NCBI GenBank assembly: GCA_041946685.1
Contig: JBHGAV010000006.1
Location: forward strand, 1 to 64,000
Length of the DNA stretch: 64,000 nucleotides
Direction of reading: 5' to 3'
DNA from: JBHGAV01 sp041946685
GTDB taxonomy: Bacteria; Acidobacteriota; Terriglobia; Bryobacterales; Bryobacteraceae
Shown: positions 25,489 through 34,105 of the stretch, one piece after another
Layout: each line of letters opens with the position of its first letter
Numbering within the stretch: the first letter of the stretch is position 1
Notes under the pieces: generated by a model
Seen by the model: only the letters and a program-made list of their open reading frames with translations
Database searches by the model: none
What the model was told of the DNA's origin: nothing
Translations under genes and position numbers: made by a program

Positions 25489-26697
25489 TCAGCTGGCCAG
25501 CCGGACGCCCTCCCAGCGGGCGACGACGGCGGTGGCGAGGCAGTTGCCGGCGACGTTCACCGAGGTGCGGGCCATGTCCAGCAAGGCGTCGATGCCGAGC
25601 AGCAGGGCTGCGCCCTGCATCGGGAGCCCGAATTGCGCCAGCGTTCCGGCCAGAATGACCAGCGACGCTCTCGGGACACCGGCCACGCCCTTGCTGGTGA
25701 GCATGAGGGTCAACATCATGAGTAGCTGCTGCCCGGCGGAGAGCGGAATGCCGGCCGCCTGCGCCACGAACACCGATGCCAGCGAGAGGTAGAGCGTGGA
25801 GCCGTCCAGATTGAAGCTGTAGCCGGTCGGGATGACGAAAGAGACGATGTGGCGGGGCACGCCGAACCGTTCCATGTTCTCCAGGGCTCTCGGCAAGGCG
25901 GCTTCGCTCGACGAAGTGGAGAAGGCGATCAGGAACGGCTCGCGCACGGCCCGCCAGAAGGCGAGGACCGGAATCCGGGCGATCCACATGACTGCGCCAA
26001 GCACCAGGACGAGGAACACGGCCTGCGCCGCGTACATGGTCGCAATCAGCCTGCCCAGGCCCACCAGCACCGCGGGGCCGTTGCCGCCGACCGTCGCCGC
26101 CATGGCCGCGCAGACCCCCATTGGGGCCAGCCACATCACGTAGCCCGTGTACTTGAACATCACCTCGGCCAGGGACCTGGCGAACTCGACCACGGGCCGG
26201 GCCTTCTCCCCGATGGCAGCGCAAGCGGCTCCGAAAAACAACGAGAAGACCACCAGTTGGAGCACTTCTCCGCGGGCCATGGCGTCAATGACGCTGGCGG
26301 GGAAGACGTGCTCGAGAAAGCCGGCCCAGCCGGGAGACGCCGCCACCGCGGGAGGCGCCTCACCGGGCTGGGCGAGGGTCATGCCTTCGCCGGGCCTGAC
26401 AAGGTTCACCGCGCCGAGGCCAAGGAACAAAGCCACCGAGGTGACGATCTCGAAGTAGATTACGGCCTTGAGCGCGATCCTGCCCATGGCTCGCATGCTG
26501 CCCGTACCCGCGATCCCGTAAACCAACGTGCCGAACAGGAGCGGTGCGACGATGGACCGGATCAGCCGCAAGAAGATGTTGCTCACCGGGGCCAGCGTGC
26601 GGGCGAAGCCGGGTGCCGCCAGGCCCAGCGCCACGCCCACGGCCATGCCCACGAAGATCCAGCCCGTGAGCGAAAGGCGTCTTACCGTTCTCCCCAC
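25489..26697 (-). CDS. Sodium/proton-coupled dicarboxylate or amino acid symporter (DAACS family)
   Basis: This 402-residue protein has about eight to ten hydrophobic segments and the hallmarks of the GltP/DctA family: LIRSIVAPLLFGTLVYGIA near 43-61, the serine-rich hairpin FSTSSSEAALPRALE and the cation-site region SFVIPTGYSFNLDGSTLYL, followed by TSKGVAGVPRASLVIL. It should import glutamate, aspartate or C4-dicarboxylates with Na+ or H+. I chose the GTG at 26697, eight bases after a GGAG; it overlaps the NAD kinase stop by 16 bp. The frame is open further upstream but lies inside the NAD kinase gene and encodes no membrane protein. Confidence 0.9.
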   Translation of the reverse strand: MGRTVRRLSLTGWIFVGMAVGVALGLAAPGFARTLAPVSNIFLRLIRSIVAPLLFGTLVYGIAGTGSMRAMGRIALKAVIYFEIVTSVALFLGLGAVNLVRPGEGMTLAQPGEAPPAVAASPGWAGFLEHVFPASVIDAMARGEVLQLVVFSLFFGAACAAIGEKARPVVEFARSLAEVMFKYTGYVMWLAPMGVCAAMAATVGGNGPAVLVGLGRLIATMYAAQAVFLVLVLGAVMWIARIPVLAFWRAVREPFLIAFSTSSSEAALPRALENMERFGVPRHIVSFVIPTGYSFNLDGSTLYLSLASVFVAQAAGIPLSAGQQLLMMLTLMLTSKGVAGVPRASLVILAGTLAQFGLPMQGAALLLGIDALLDMARTSVNVAGNCLATAVVARWEGVRLAS

Positions 26698-27545
26698 TTC
26701 AGCTTCTCCCGGAGCACATCGAAGAAATGCAGCTTCATCGGGCGGATGAGGTGGACGGAATGGCTGGAACTGCGGCACACCACCACGTCGCCGCGGCGAA
26801 GCGGCTCTCCAACCTGGCCGTCGATGGTCAGGTAGGCGTCGCCATCGGCGGCGAGGTTCCGGACGCGGATCACGCTCGCGCCCGGTACGATGACGGGGCG
26901 ATTGGTGAGCGTATGGGGCGAGATGGGCGTCAGGCAGAGACACTCCACCGTGGGAAACACGATCGGCCCTCCGGCGGAGAGCGAGTAAGCCGTGGAGCCG
27001 GTGGGGGTGCTCACCACCAGACCGTCGGCCTTATAGCGGCATACCAGTTGCGCGTCCGACCAGGTCTCCAGGTCGATCATGCGCGCAATGGAGGCCTTGC
27101 TGAAGACGATGTCGTTCAGAGCTTCGTAGGTGGAGACGGTTTGGTCTCCCCTGAGCAGCTCGCAGCCCAGCATCCGGCGCAGGCTGGTGCGGACCTCCCC
27201 GCGAAGGACACCGTCCAGGGCGGGGTAGATCTCGTCGACGGTAATCGCGGTCAGGAATCCGAGTCCCCCGAGGTTCACGGCGAAGATGGGGATCTCGCGG
27301 CCGCCCACGGCGCGGGCGGCCGACAAGAGCGTTCCGTCTCCTCCCAGGACAATGACCAACTGGCAGCCTTCCGGCACGCGCTCGCGCACGATGCCATCGG
27401 GCTTTCCGGCATAGGCGGCGGTGGCCTCATCGATCCGCAGGGAGAGGCCCCGGGCCGAGAGCCAGTCCACCAGGGCGGGCACCACCTCCGCCGCCTTGGA
27501 GGTGTGCGGCTTGGAGATCAATCCAACCTTCTCAATGTCGGGCAT
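26682..27545 (-). CDS. nadK: NAD kinase
   Basis: NadK phosphorylates NAD to NADP, the only route to NADP. The 287-residue protein has the catalytic GGDGT motif at 68-72, then an NLGGLGFLT segment near 94-102 and the glycine-rich substrate block DGLVVSTPTGSTAYSLSAGGP near 175-194. The start ATG lies inside the end of tlyA (14-bp overlap). Gene order polyprenyl synthase-tlyA-nadK is a common conserved cluster. Confidence 0.95.
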   Translation of the reverse strand: MPDIEKVGLISKPHTSKAAEVVPALVDWLSARGLSLRIDEATAAYAGKPDGIVRERVPEGCQLVIVLGGDGTLLSAARAVGGREIPIFAVNLGGLGFLTAITVDEIYPALDGVLRGEVRTSLRRMLGCELLRGDQTVSTYEALNDIVFSKASIARMIDLETWSDAQLVCRYKADGLVVSTPTGSTAYSLSAGGPIVFPTVECLCLTPISPHTLTNRPVIVPGASVIRVRNLAADGDAYLTIDGQVGEPLRRGDVVVCRSSSHSVHLIRPMKLHFFDVLREKLKWGER

Positions 27546-28266
27546 GGAGAAGAAACTCCTTATTCCCTTCGGCGCCCAGAATGGGGCTCTCCATCAGTTC
27601 CGTGCTGAAGCCAAGCTGGCGGGCCGCCGACTCCACGCGTTCGCAAGCGCTTCGGTGAAGCGCCGGGTCCCGCACGATGCCGCCTCTTCCGACCTGGCCC
27701 CGGCCGACCTCGAACTGGGGCTTGACGAGAACGACCAAATCCCCGCCTTCCCCCACGAGGGCGGCCACGGGGGGCAGGATCAACGTTACCGAAATGAAAC
27801 TGACATCGCAAGCCGCGAAGCCGGCGGTTTCGCCGATGTCCTCCGGCTTGAGGTAGCGCGCGTTGATCCCTTCGCGCACCACGACGCGAGGATCGTTGCG
27901 CAGTGTCCAGTCCAGTTGCCCCCGGCCCACGTCCACGGCGTAGACGCGCCGCGCGCCCCGCTGGAGCAGGCAGTCGGTGAAACCGCCGGTCGAGGCCCCG
28001 ACATCGAGGCAGACCCGGCCGGCGACGTCGATCCGGAAGGCAACCAGGGCGGCCTCGAGCTTCTTTCCGGCGCGGCTGACGTAAGGCAATCGCTCCAGAA
28101 TCTCCACTTTCGATTCCAGGGGTACGCTGTGGCCGGGCTTGGCGGCGCGGGCGCCGTCCACCAGGACCTGCCCCGCCAGCACCAGCGCACGCGCTTTCTC
28201 CCGGGATTCCGCCAGACCGCGATCGACCAACAGTACATCGAGGCGCTGTTTGCCCCCTTGTGTCAT
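27532..28266 (-). CDS. tlyA: TlyA-family rRNA 2'-O-methyltransferase
   Basis: This 244-residue protein has an N-terminal S4 RNA-binding domain (about 5-65, QRLDVLLVDRGLAESREKA) and a FtsJ-like methyltransferase domain with motif I CLDVGASTGGFTDCLLQRG and the later KPQFEVG segment that holds a catalytic Lys. Members methylate 16S or 23S rRNA; the family was first described as a haemolysin in other bacteria. Start ATG overlaps the upstream stop as ATGA. Its order within the xseB-ispA-tlyA-nadK cluster supports the call. Confidence 0.93.
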   Translation of the reverse strand: MTQGGKQRLDVLLVDRGLAESREKARALVLAGQVLVDGARAAKPGHSVPLESKVEILERLPYVSRAGKKLEAALVAFRIDVAGRVCLDVGASTGGFTDCLLQRGARRVYAVDVGRGQLDWTLRNDPRVVVREGINARYLKPEDIGETAGFAACDVSFISVTLILPPVAALVGEGGDLVVLVKPQFEVGRGQVGRGGIVRDPALHRSACERVESAARQLGFSTELMESPILGAEGNKEFLLHARH

Positions 28267-29147
28267 GCGCGGCGGTGGACGATCAGATCGGCCAGCTCCC
28301 TGAGGCGAGTGGCGCGGCCGCCGAAAGAAGCCAGCGCGGCGCAGGCGGCTTCGCGCTCACTTTCGGCCATGCGGCGCGAATTCTCGATGCCGTGGACAGC
28401 GGGGAAGGTAATCTTATGCTGTGCCGCGTCTTTGCCCGCCGTCTTGCCCAGCGTCTCGGACGAGGCCTCGACGTCAAGCAGGTCGTCCACGATCTGGAAG
28501 GCGAGGCCGATGTGTTCGCCGTAACGCGATAGCGCGTCGAGCTGGCCGTCGCCGGCACCCGCGAAGACCCCCCCGATGCGAAGGCTGGCCCGGAGAAGCG
28601 CGCCGGTCTTGGCGCGATGGATCGTTTCGAGGAGTACGGGGTCGGGCGCCTTTCCCTCGCCCTCCAGGTCGGCGACCTGGCCCGCCACCATGCCGGAGGG
28701 GGTTCCGGCCGCTGTGGCCAGCTCCAGCACCATACGGGACCGGCGCCCCTCATCCACCGACTCGATCCCGCTCAGCACCTGGAAGGCAAGCGTGAGCAAG
28801 GCGTCGCCCGCGAGGATCGCCATGGCTTCCCCGAAGACCTTGTGACAGGTGGGGCGGCCGCGGCGCAGATCGTCGTTATCGAGCGCGGGCAGGTCGTCGT
28901 GGATCAGGGAGTAGGTGTGGACCAGTTCCAGCGCGCAAGCCGCCGTCTCGATGCCTTCAGCGCGATCCGAGACCGCGCGCGCCGCCTCCAGGCAGAGGAT
29001 CGGGCGCAGGCGCTTGCCTCCGGCAAAAAGGCTGTAGCGCATGGCCCGGTGGATGGTCACGGGCGGCGTCGTTTCGGCGGGCACGAGCCGCGCCAGTTCG
29101 GCATCGACCAACCTCTGCTGCCGGTCCAGGTAGTCGCGGAGGGTCAT
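28263..29147 (-). CDS. ispA: Polyprenyl (farnesyl/geranylgeranyl) diphosphate synthase
   Basis: This 294-residue protein condenses isopentenyl diphosphate units. The first aspartate-rich motif is IHDDLPALDNDD (82-93, D84, D85, D90) and the second is FQIVDDLLD, with GGKRLRP near 43-49 for substrate binding. The bacterial insertion in the first motif points to a short-chain (C15/C20) enzyme. It overlaps xseB by four bases (ATGA) and tlyA by four. A dxs gene, often found next, is not present here. Confidence 0.92.
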   Translation of the reverse strand: MTLRDYLDRQQRLVDAELARLVPAETTPPVTIHRAMRYSLFAGGKRLRPILCLEAARAVSDRAEGIETAACALELVHTYSLIHDDLPALDNDDLRRGRPTCHKVFGEAMAILAGDALLTLAFQVLSGIESVDEGRRSRMVLELATAAGTPSGMVAGQVADLEGEGKAPDPVLLETIHRAKTGALLRASLRIGGVFAGAGDGQLDALSRYGEHIGLAFQIVDDLLDVEASSETLGKTAGKDAAQHKITFPAVHGIENSRRMAESEREAACAALASFGGRATRLRELADLIVHRRA

Positions 29148-29395
29148 TCCTTCTCGGGGCTGTATGGTTCGGCCTGTACTTGGTTCTTCTTCTTGAGCAG
29201 GATCTCGATGCGGGTCTCCGCCTCGTCCAACTGTCTGCGGCAGGCCTGGCTGAGTCCGACGCCCTTCTCGAACAGCTCGAGGGAGCGTTCCAGCGGCAAG
29301 TCGCCGGCCTCCAGCTCCTTGACGATGTTCTCCAACTCCGCCAATCCGGCCTCGAAACCCGCCAGGGGTCTATCATCGCTGTTCTCGCCGGGCAT
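29144..29395 (-). CDS. xseB: Exodeoxyribonuclease VII small subunit
   Basis: An 83-residue helical protein with the XseB pattern GFEAGLAELENIVKELEAG followed by LPLERSLELFEKGVGLSQ and a charged C-terminal helix. Several copies bind XseA to form exonuclease VII, which degrades single-stranded DNA. The large subunit gene xseA is normally next door but is not in this window. It is the first gene of the leftward run to the symporter. Confidence 0.9.
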   Translation of the reverse strand: MPGENSDDRPLAGFEAGLAELENIVKELEAGDLPLERSLELFEKGVGLSQACRRQLDEAETRIEILLKKKNQVQAEPYSPEKE

Positions 29396-29438
29396 CGCCC
29401 TATTCTAACCCAGGCTCCGGATCACATATCATGTGTTT

Positions 29439-30458
29439 ATGACCATGCGAGGAGTTGTTGTGACAGGCCTGACGCTCTTGGCGGCGTCAGGACTGCGAGC
29501 CGATTTCAGCTACGACCAGACGAGCAAGATCACCGGCGGCGCCATGGCCAGCATGATGAAGGTGGTCGGAGTCTTCTCCAAGAGCGCGAGGGAACCGATC
29601 AAGACGTCGGTGCTGGTTAGGGGCGACGTCATGGCCCATACCAGCGCGGACAGCGCGACGATCATCGACGTGGGCAAGGAGACCATCACGGAGGTCAACT
29701 TCAAGCAGAAGACATACTCGGTCATCACCTTCGCCGAGATGGCCCGATATCTGGAGCTGATGTCCAAGAAGGCGGCCCAGCAGTCGGGCGGCAAAGGGGA
29801 GATGAACTTCAAGGCGTCGGTCAAGGAAACGGGGCAGACGCGGCAGATTTCCGGTCTGGACACGCGGGAAGTCGTGCTGACGATGGTGATGGAGGGGACG
29901 GACAAGGAGTCGGGCCAGAAGGGCTCGATGACGGTCACCTCCAACATGTGGCTGGCCAGGAACGTTCCCGGTTACGAAGAGGTAAGGGCCTTCAACCAGA
30001 AGATGGCGCAGAAGCTTGCGTGGATGCCGGGCAGCAACGCCTTCGCGCAGGGCCGCGGCGACCTGGCCAAGGCTTTTGGCGATCTTCAGAAGGAAGGCGC
30101 CAAGCTGGACGGCGTGCCGGTGCTCCAACTGGTGTCGATGGGCGCCGCGGGCGAAGGGCAGCCCGGCCAGCCGGCGCCGCAGGCGAGCCAGGGCGGACAG
30201 GAGGGTGAATCGTCGAGGCCTGGGATCGGCGGGACGTTGGGTCGCCTGGGGGGCCTGGGCGGGCTCGGCCGGCGCAAGAAGCAGGAGGAGCCGCCGCCGC
30301 AGCAACCGCAGGCGGCTGCATCGGGCACACCGGCGTCGCTGATGGAGATGACCACGGAACTGACGAACTTCTCGAGCGGTCCGATCGACGCGGCGAGGCT
30401 CCAGGTTCCTGCCGGCTTCCGCCAGGTCGAGAACGAGATGGCCAAGGCGCTGAAGTAG
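29439..30458 (+). CDS. Secreted protein, LolA-like/DUF4412-type, function unknown
   Basis: The protein has a signal peptide ending about residue 20 (ASGLRA-DFS) and then a region of about 180 residues with strands such as IKTSVLVRGDVMAHTSA, ATIIDVGKETITEVNFKQK and a YSVITFAEM segment. That layout, a bound 'metal/lipid-free' conversion line of lysine-tyrosine repeats, resembles the LolA-fold DUF4412 proteins; this is inference. The C-terminal 100 residues are low complexity, rich in Gly, Gln, Pro and Arg. The start is ambiguous: GTG 29433, ATG 29439 and ATG 29445 are all in frame and none has a good ribosome-binding site. It is divergent from xseB. Confidence 0.65.
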   Translation: MTMRGVVVTGLTLLAASGLRADFSYDQTSKITGGAMASMMKVVGVFSKSAREPIKTSVLVRGDVMAHTSADSATIIDVGKETITEVNFKQKTYSVITFAEMARYLELMSKKAAQQSGGKGEMNFKASVKETGQTRQISGLDTREVVLTMVMEGTDKESGQKGSMTVTSNMWLARNVPGYEEVRAFNQKMAQKLAWMPGSNAFAQGRGDLAKAFGDLQKEGAKLDGVPVLQLVSMGAAGEGQPGQPAPQASQGGQEGESSRPGIGGTLGRLGGLGGLGRRKKQEEPPPQQPQAAASGTPASLMEMTTELTNFSSGPIDAARLQVPAGFRQVENEMAKALK

Positions 30459-30478
30459 AGGCAGGTCGCGCTGGCGAA

Positions 30479-31252
30479 TCAGTGCGCTTTGGTGGGCGCC
30501 CTCTCGGAGAGCGGATCCGGCTCCCCCGGTTCCTTGCTCTGGTACTGGACGATCAGCGAGATGCGGCGGTTGGAGGGGTCCTCGGGCGCATCGGCCTTGC
30601 GGAGACGCTGATCGGCATACCCCCGGACCTGAGTCACCTGATTGGGGGCGAGGCCGCTCTGCTGCATGAGTCTCCGGGTAGCGTTGGCGCGATCGACCGA
30701 CAGCTCCCAATTGCCGTAGTTGCCTCGCCCCGCGAACGGTCGGGCATCGGTATGACCCTCGATCGAGACCTTGTTGGGGAGCTTGCCCAGTTCCTGCGCC
30801 AGCATCGTGAGCAACTGGTGCCCGTCGCCATTCGGCTCCGGACTGCCGCTGGCAAAGAAGGTGTCCACGTTGGACTCGAGTAGCTCGACGCGCAGCCCCT
30901 CGCTCGTCACAGTCATTTCGACCTGCTTGCCGAGCTTCTCGAAGTTGTCCATCTTCCGGACGGACTTCTGGAGCTCCTCCTTGAGCTCCTGCATATTGTC
31001 CTTGGATAGGGCAAAGTTGTCGCCGGAGCCCGCCAGGCCGCTCCCAACCTTCTTGGAGGTGCCGGTGGGATCCTTGAAGTAGCCGCCCACGGCCTCCTGA
31101 ATCTGCTTGCTGCTGTTCATCAGCCACAGCACGATGAACAGCGCCATCATGGCGGTGACGAAATCGGCGTAGGCCACCTTCCAGGCGCCGCCGTGATGGC
31201 CGCCGTGCGCCGCCTTCTTCTTGATTACGATGATGGGGCGGTGGCCGGACAT
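30479..31252 (-). CDS. motB: Flagellar stator protein MotB
   Basis: This 257-residue protein forms the flagellar stator with MotA. It has a basic N-terminus, one membrane helix (about 26-50, KVAYADFVTAMMALFIVLWL) with the proton-binding aspartate D30, a plug-like linker and a C-terminal OmpA-type peptidoglycan-binding domain containing SIEGHTDARPF and RGYADQRL. It lies five bases downstream of motA. Proton versus sodium coupling cannot be stated with certainty; the helix resembles proton-type MotB. Confidence 0.93.
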   Translation of the reverse strand: MSGHRPIIVIKKKAAHGGHHGGAWKVAYADFVTAMMALFIVLWLMNSSKQIQEAVGGYFKDPTGTSKKVGSGLAGSGDNFALSKDNMQELKEELQKSVRKMDNFEKLGKQVEMTVTSEGLRVELLESNVDTFFASGSPEPNGDGHQLLTMLAQELGKLPNKVSIEGHTDARPFAGRGNYGNWELSVDRANATRRLMQQSGLAPNQVTQVRGYADQRLRKADAPEDPSNRRISLIVQYQSKEPGEPDPLSERAPTKAH

Positions 31253-31257
31253 GGCGC

Positions 31258-32139
31258 CTACTTCTGTTCGGGAGCGGCCGCGGCTGCGCCGCCGCCCCGG
31301 CAGGCCTGCTCGGTCTCCTTGAAGCTCGGCCGCACGTGCCCTGGAATGGACCGGCGGCCGATCTCGATGACCATCAGCGGCGATACCCCCTTGATGAACG
31401 CGGTCATGAGCGTGCGCAGCACCTGAAGAAAGGCGCGCTCATCGTCGGCCTTCTTGGACATGTTGGCCGCCAGCGGCCCCACCAGCCCGTAGCAGAGGAG
31501 AATCCCGAGGAAGGTCCCGACCAGGGCCGCGGCCACCTTGTGGCCGATCTCCTCCGGAGGGCCGCCCAACGCCCCCATGGTGATGACCACGCCCAGCACG
31601 GCGGCCACGATGCCAAGGCCGGGCAGCGAGTCCGCCATGGTGCTGAGAGCCGCAACCGGCTGCGTGGCATCATGATGGAGAACTTCCATGTCGGATTCCA
31701 TCATCTGATCCACGTCGAACGGCTCCACACCGCCGGTGGACGCCATCCGCAGGGTGTCACACACAAAATCACGGAGCTCGTGGTCCTTCAAGAACGCGGG
31801 GTACTTGGAAAGAACGGGACTCTTATCCGGCTCTTCCACGTCGGACTCCAGGGAGACCAGGCCTTCGCGCCGCGCCTTGTTGAACAGCTCATACATCATC
31901 TTCAGTGTTTCCAGGTAGCGTTGCCTGGTGAACTTGGAGCCTCCCAAGGTCCCGGCCAGGTTCTTCCCGATCCGGCTCAGGATATGGGGTGGATTGGCGA
32001 CCAGGACGGTACCGACGGCGGCGCCGCCGATGATAAGGAGTTCCGCGGGTTGGAGCAACACGGCCAGGTTGCCATGCTCGAGAAGGTAGCCCCCAACCAC
32101 GGCTCCGAAGACGACGACGATTCCTATGATTGCGAACAT
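31258..32139 (-). CDS. motA: Flagellar stator protein MotA
   Basis: MotA is the ion-channel partner of MotB. The 293-residue protein starts MFAIIGIVVVFGAVVGGYLLE, has a second helix in the AELLIIGGAAVGTVLVANPP region, a cytoplasmic loop with conserved charged residues (about 65-160) and two C-terminal helices, including GLGIVAAVLGVVITMGALGGP then AALVGTFLGILLCYGLVGPLA. The C-terminus is rich in Gly and Ala. It follows a degenerate GGDEF gene by 31 bp and precedes motB. No other flagellar genes are in the window. Confidence 0.93.
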   Translation of the reverse strand: MFAIIGIVVVFGAVVGGYLLEHGNLAVLLQPAELLIIGGAAVGTVLVANPPHILSRIGKNLAGTLGGSKFTRQRYLETLKMMYELFNKARREGLVSLESDVEEPDKSPVLSKYPAFLKDHELRDFVCDTLRMASTGGVEPFDVDQMMESDMEVLHHDATQPVAALSTMADSLPGLGIVAAVLGVVITMGALGGPPEEIGHKVAAALVGTFLGILLCYGLVGPLAANMSKKADDERAFLQVLRTLMTAFIKGVSPLMVIEIGRRSIPGHVRPSFKETEQACRGGGAAAAAPEQK

Positions 32140-32170
32140 GATTGCTTAGTCCACCGGAGCATGTCGAGCG

Positions 32171-33067
32171 TCAGCCTACAATCACGTGGTTCCCGCCGAG
32201 CGAGACACATTTTGCCAGCGCGTCTTCGGCGCGCTTCAGGATCGTTTCCGGCGTATCCCCGGGCCGAACGGCGCTCGCCCCGACCGAAAGCGTCGCCCTG
32301 ATCATCCTTCCCCACCACCGGACCGCGGCAAGCCTGGCCAATTGCTGAAGGCGCTCGGCGACGTCTATGATGGCCCCTTCGGGGCAGCCCGCCAGGATCA
32401 CGATGAGCCGGTCCGGGCCGCGGCGGCCCACCAGGTCCGTGGTCCTGAGGGTGGCGGCGAAAGATTTCGCCATCACCCAGGTCAGCTTCTCGGCGGCTTG
32501 CATTCCGTGCGTGCGGGACAACTGGCCGGCGCCGTCCACCTGGATGCACAGAACGCTGAAAGGGACTCTCCTGCGGCTGAATTCATCCAGGTTGTCGACA
32601 AGGCCGGAGGCGAGCAGGCCGTTGTCCGAATCCTGAGTGAAATCGTGGAGGCAGCCGTCGTCGGCCAGGTGCTCCGCAAACGCGCCCACTGCCAGGGAAG
32701 GATGCTTCTCCTCGAAGCTCTCGGCGGCGCCGATCACGCGCCCGTCCTCGTCCCGCACGGGGACGGCGTGGATCAACACGGGCACGCGGTAGCCGTCCTT
32801 GTGAGGCAGGTATACGGTCCTGGTCTGGCGCTTCCCTTCGCGCATCGCATCCAGCAGCGGACAGGACGATTCGCAGAGCTGCGCCTCCTGCTCGTCGGAA
32901 TGCGCCAGCCCCGAGGCGCCGCAATTCCGTCCAATGACCTCGTGCCTCAGGTAGCCCGTGATTCGCTCGGCGCCGTCGTTCCAGAACGTGACTTTGCGCT
33001 GGCGATCCACGATGCAAATCCCCGTGTTCATCGACTCGAGAATGGAACGATATACCTCTGGTGGCAC
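32171..33067 (-). CDS. PAS protein with degenerate GGDEF domain, intact I-site
   Basis: This 298-residue protein has an N-terminal PAS domain (about 1-120, MNTGICIVDRQRKVTFWNDG) and a C-terminal GGDEF-like domain (about 165-298). The catalytic signature is broken: the position of GGDEF reads GPDRL (217-221), and the first-strand metal and substrate residues are also altered (QVDG near 176-179, where D-x-D is usual). The inhibitory site R-x-x-D is intact as R208-T-T-D211, at normal spacing. Such proteins usually do not make cyclic di-GMP but can bind it. It lies 31 bp upstream of motA on the same strand, so a role in regulating the stator is an inference. Confidence 0.85.
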   Translation of the reverse strand: MPPEVYRSILESMNTGICIVDRQRKVTFWNDGAERITGYLRHEVIGRNCGASGLAHSDEQEAQLCESSCPLLDAMREGKRQTRTVYLPHKDGYRVPVLIHAVPVRDEDGRVIGAAESFEEKHPSLAVGAFAEHLADDGCLHDFTQDSDNGLLASGLVDNLDEFSRRRVPFSVLCIQVDGAGQLSRTHGMQAAEKLTWVMAKSFAATLRTTDLVGRRGPDRLIVILAGCPEGAIIDVAERLQQLARLAAVRWWGRMIRATLSVGASAVRPGDTPETILKRAEDALAKCVSLGGNHVIVG

Positions 33068-33238
33068 GACTCGCGACGGAAGACCGTCCTCCCAGGATTG
33101 TATCGGCGGGGCCCGCTCAGTCCCTTACACCCGTGCAACCTGGACTTGCTACGCTTGACAAGAGCTGTGGGTCAGGAATTTGGTGAATAGCGGCAGGCAC
33201 AAGGTGACAATCCAGGACAGGCTTTCGGAGGCTTCACG

Positions 33239-34018
33239 TTGAGGCCGGAGCGTCAACGACCGACGTCGTGGTACCTGGATCCCGTGGTCGCACAGCAGAA
33301 GCGAGAGGTCCATCGCGAGCTGGTGTACCGCTGGACGCGCGGGCTCCAAGTGGGGACGTACCTGAAGACCGACCTGTTTGAGGAGGCCAACGGCGCGGAC
33401 CAGATCCTGTTTGACCTGTATCCGCCCCCATGCCGGGCGATCGGGATGGATCTTTCGGCGGCGACCGCGACCGAAGCCGCCCGGCGCTGTCCGAGCGATT
33501 CCGCCCGATTCATGGCGTGCGATGCCAGGCATGTGGCTCTTCGGCCAGGCTCGCTGGACCTCATTGTCTCGACTTCGACGCTGGATCACCTGGAATCGGC
33601 AGAACAGTTTCGGGCGAGCCTGGCAGAGCTGTCCGCGCTTCTTCGGGGGGGAGGTGTACTCATTATCACGGTGGACAACCCCCAGAATCCCCTATACAGA
33701 CCATTGCGCTGGGCAAGCCACCGGGGATGGCTTCCCTTTGTCCTTGGCTACACGCCGAAGCTCAAAGAGCTTAAGGACTTCTTGATTGAACTTCAATTGG
33801 AGGTTCTCGGCGGCGACTGGATCCTGCACAATCCACGAGCGTTCTCGACATTGTTGTGGATGTTTCTTCGTAAGTTCTTAAAAAAACGGGCTGACCTTCC
33901 CATTCGGTTCTTCCTGGGGCTGTTCGCGCTGCTCGGCCGGCTGCCGACAAGGCGTTGGACCGGTTGTTTCAGTGCAGTTTATGCGCGATGCCCAGAGCGC
34001 CGAAGTGGGGTGGAATAA
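33239..34018 (+). CDS. Class I SAM-dependent methyltransferase, divergent motif I
   Basis: This 259-residue protein has a methyltransferase-like middle: an acidic GMDLS loop (about 69-73), CDARH, DLIVSTSTLDHLESAEQF and a LLRGGGVLIITVDNP strand. The usual glycine-rich D-x-G-x-G loop is missing; its place holds YLKTDLFEEANGADQ. It starts with TTG, seven bases after GGAGG. The C-terminal 70 residues are hydrophobic and basic and may sit on the membrane. It is a lone gene between the degenerate GGDEF gene (divergent) and a histidine kinase. The substrate is unknown. Confidence 0.72.
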   Translation: MRPERQRPTSWYLDPVVAQQKREVHRELVYRWTRGLQVGTYLKTDLFEEANGADQILFDLYPPPCRAIGMDLSAATATEAARRCPSDSARFMACDARHVALRPGSLDLIVSTSTLDHLESAEQFRASLAELSALLRGGGVLIITVDNPQNPLYRPLRWASHRGWLPFVLGYTPKLKELKDFLIELQLEVLGGDWILHNPRAFSTLLWMFLRKFLKKRADLPIRFFLGLFALLGRLPTRRWTGCFSAVYARCPERRSGVE

Positions 34019-34105
34019 CACTCATGGAGGGGGTGCTATAGCCTCGTTTGTGCAATTGGTATATTCTATCTCTTGGTACAACCGCTACAAGTGAAACCGC
34101 AACCC

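Noticed and set aside
29423..29435. Operator palindrome CACAT-ATC-ATGTG between xseB and the divergent gene
   Set aside because: Five-base arms are too short to separate from chance and no promoter frames it.
29487..31127. A long leftward frame opposite the secreted protein and through motB
   Set aside because: It is the antisense and out-of-frame shadow of two recognisable genes.
32171..33067. Active diguanylate cyclase
   Set aside because: The catalytic GGDEF motif is GPDRL and metal-site residues are changed, so activity is unlikely.
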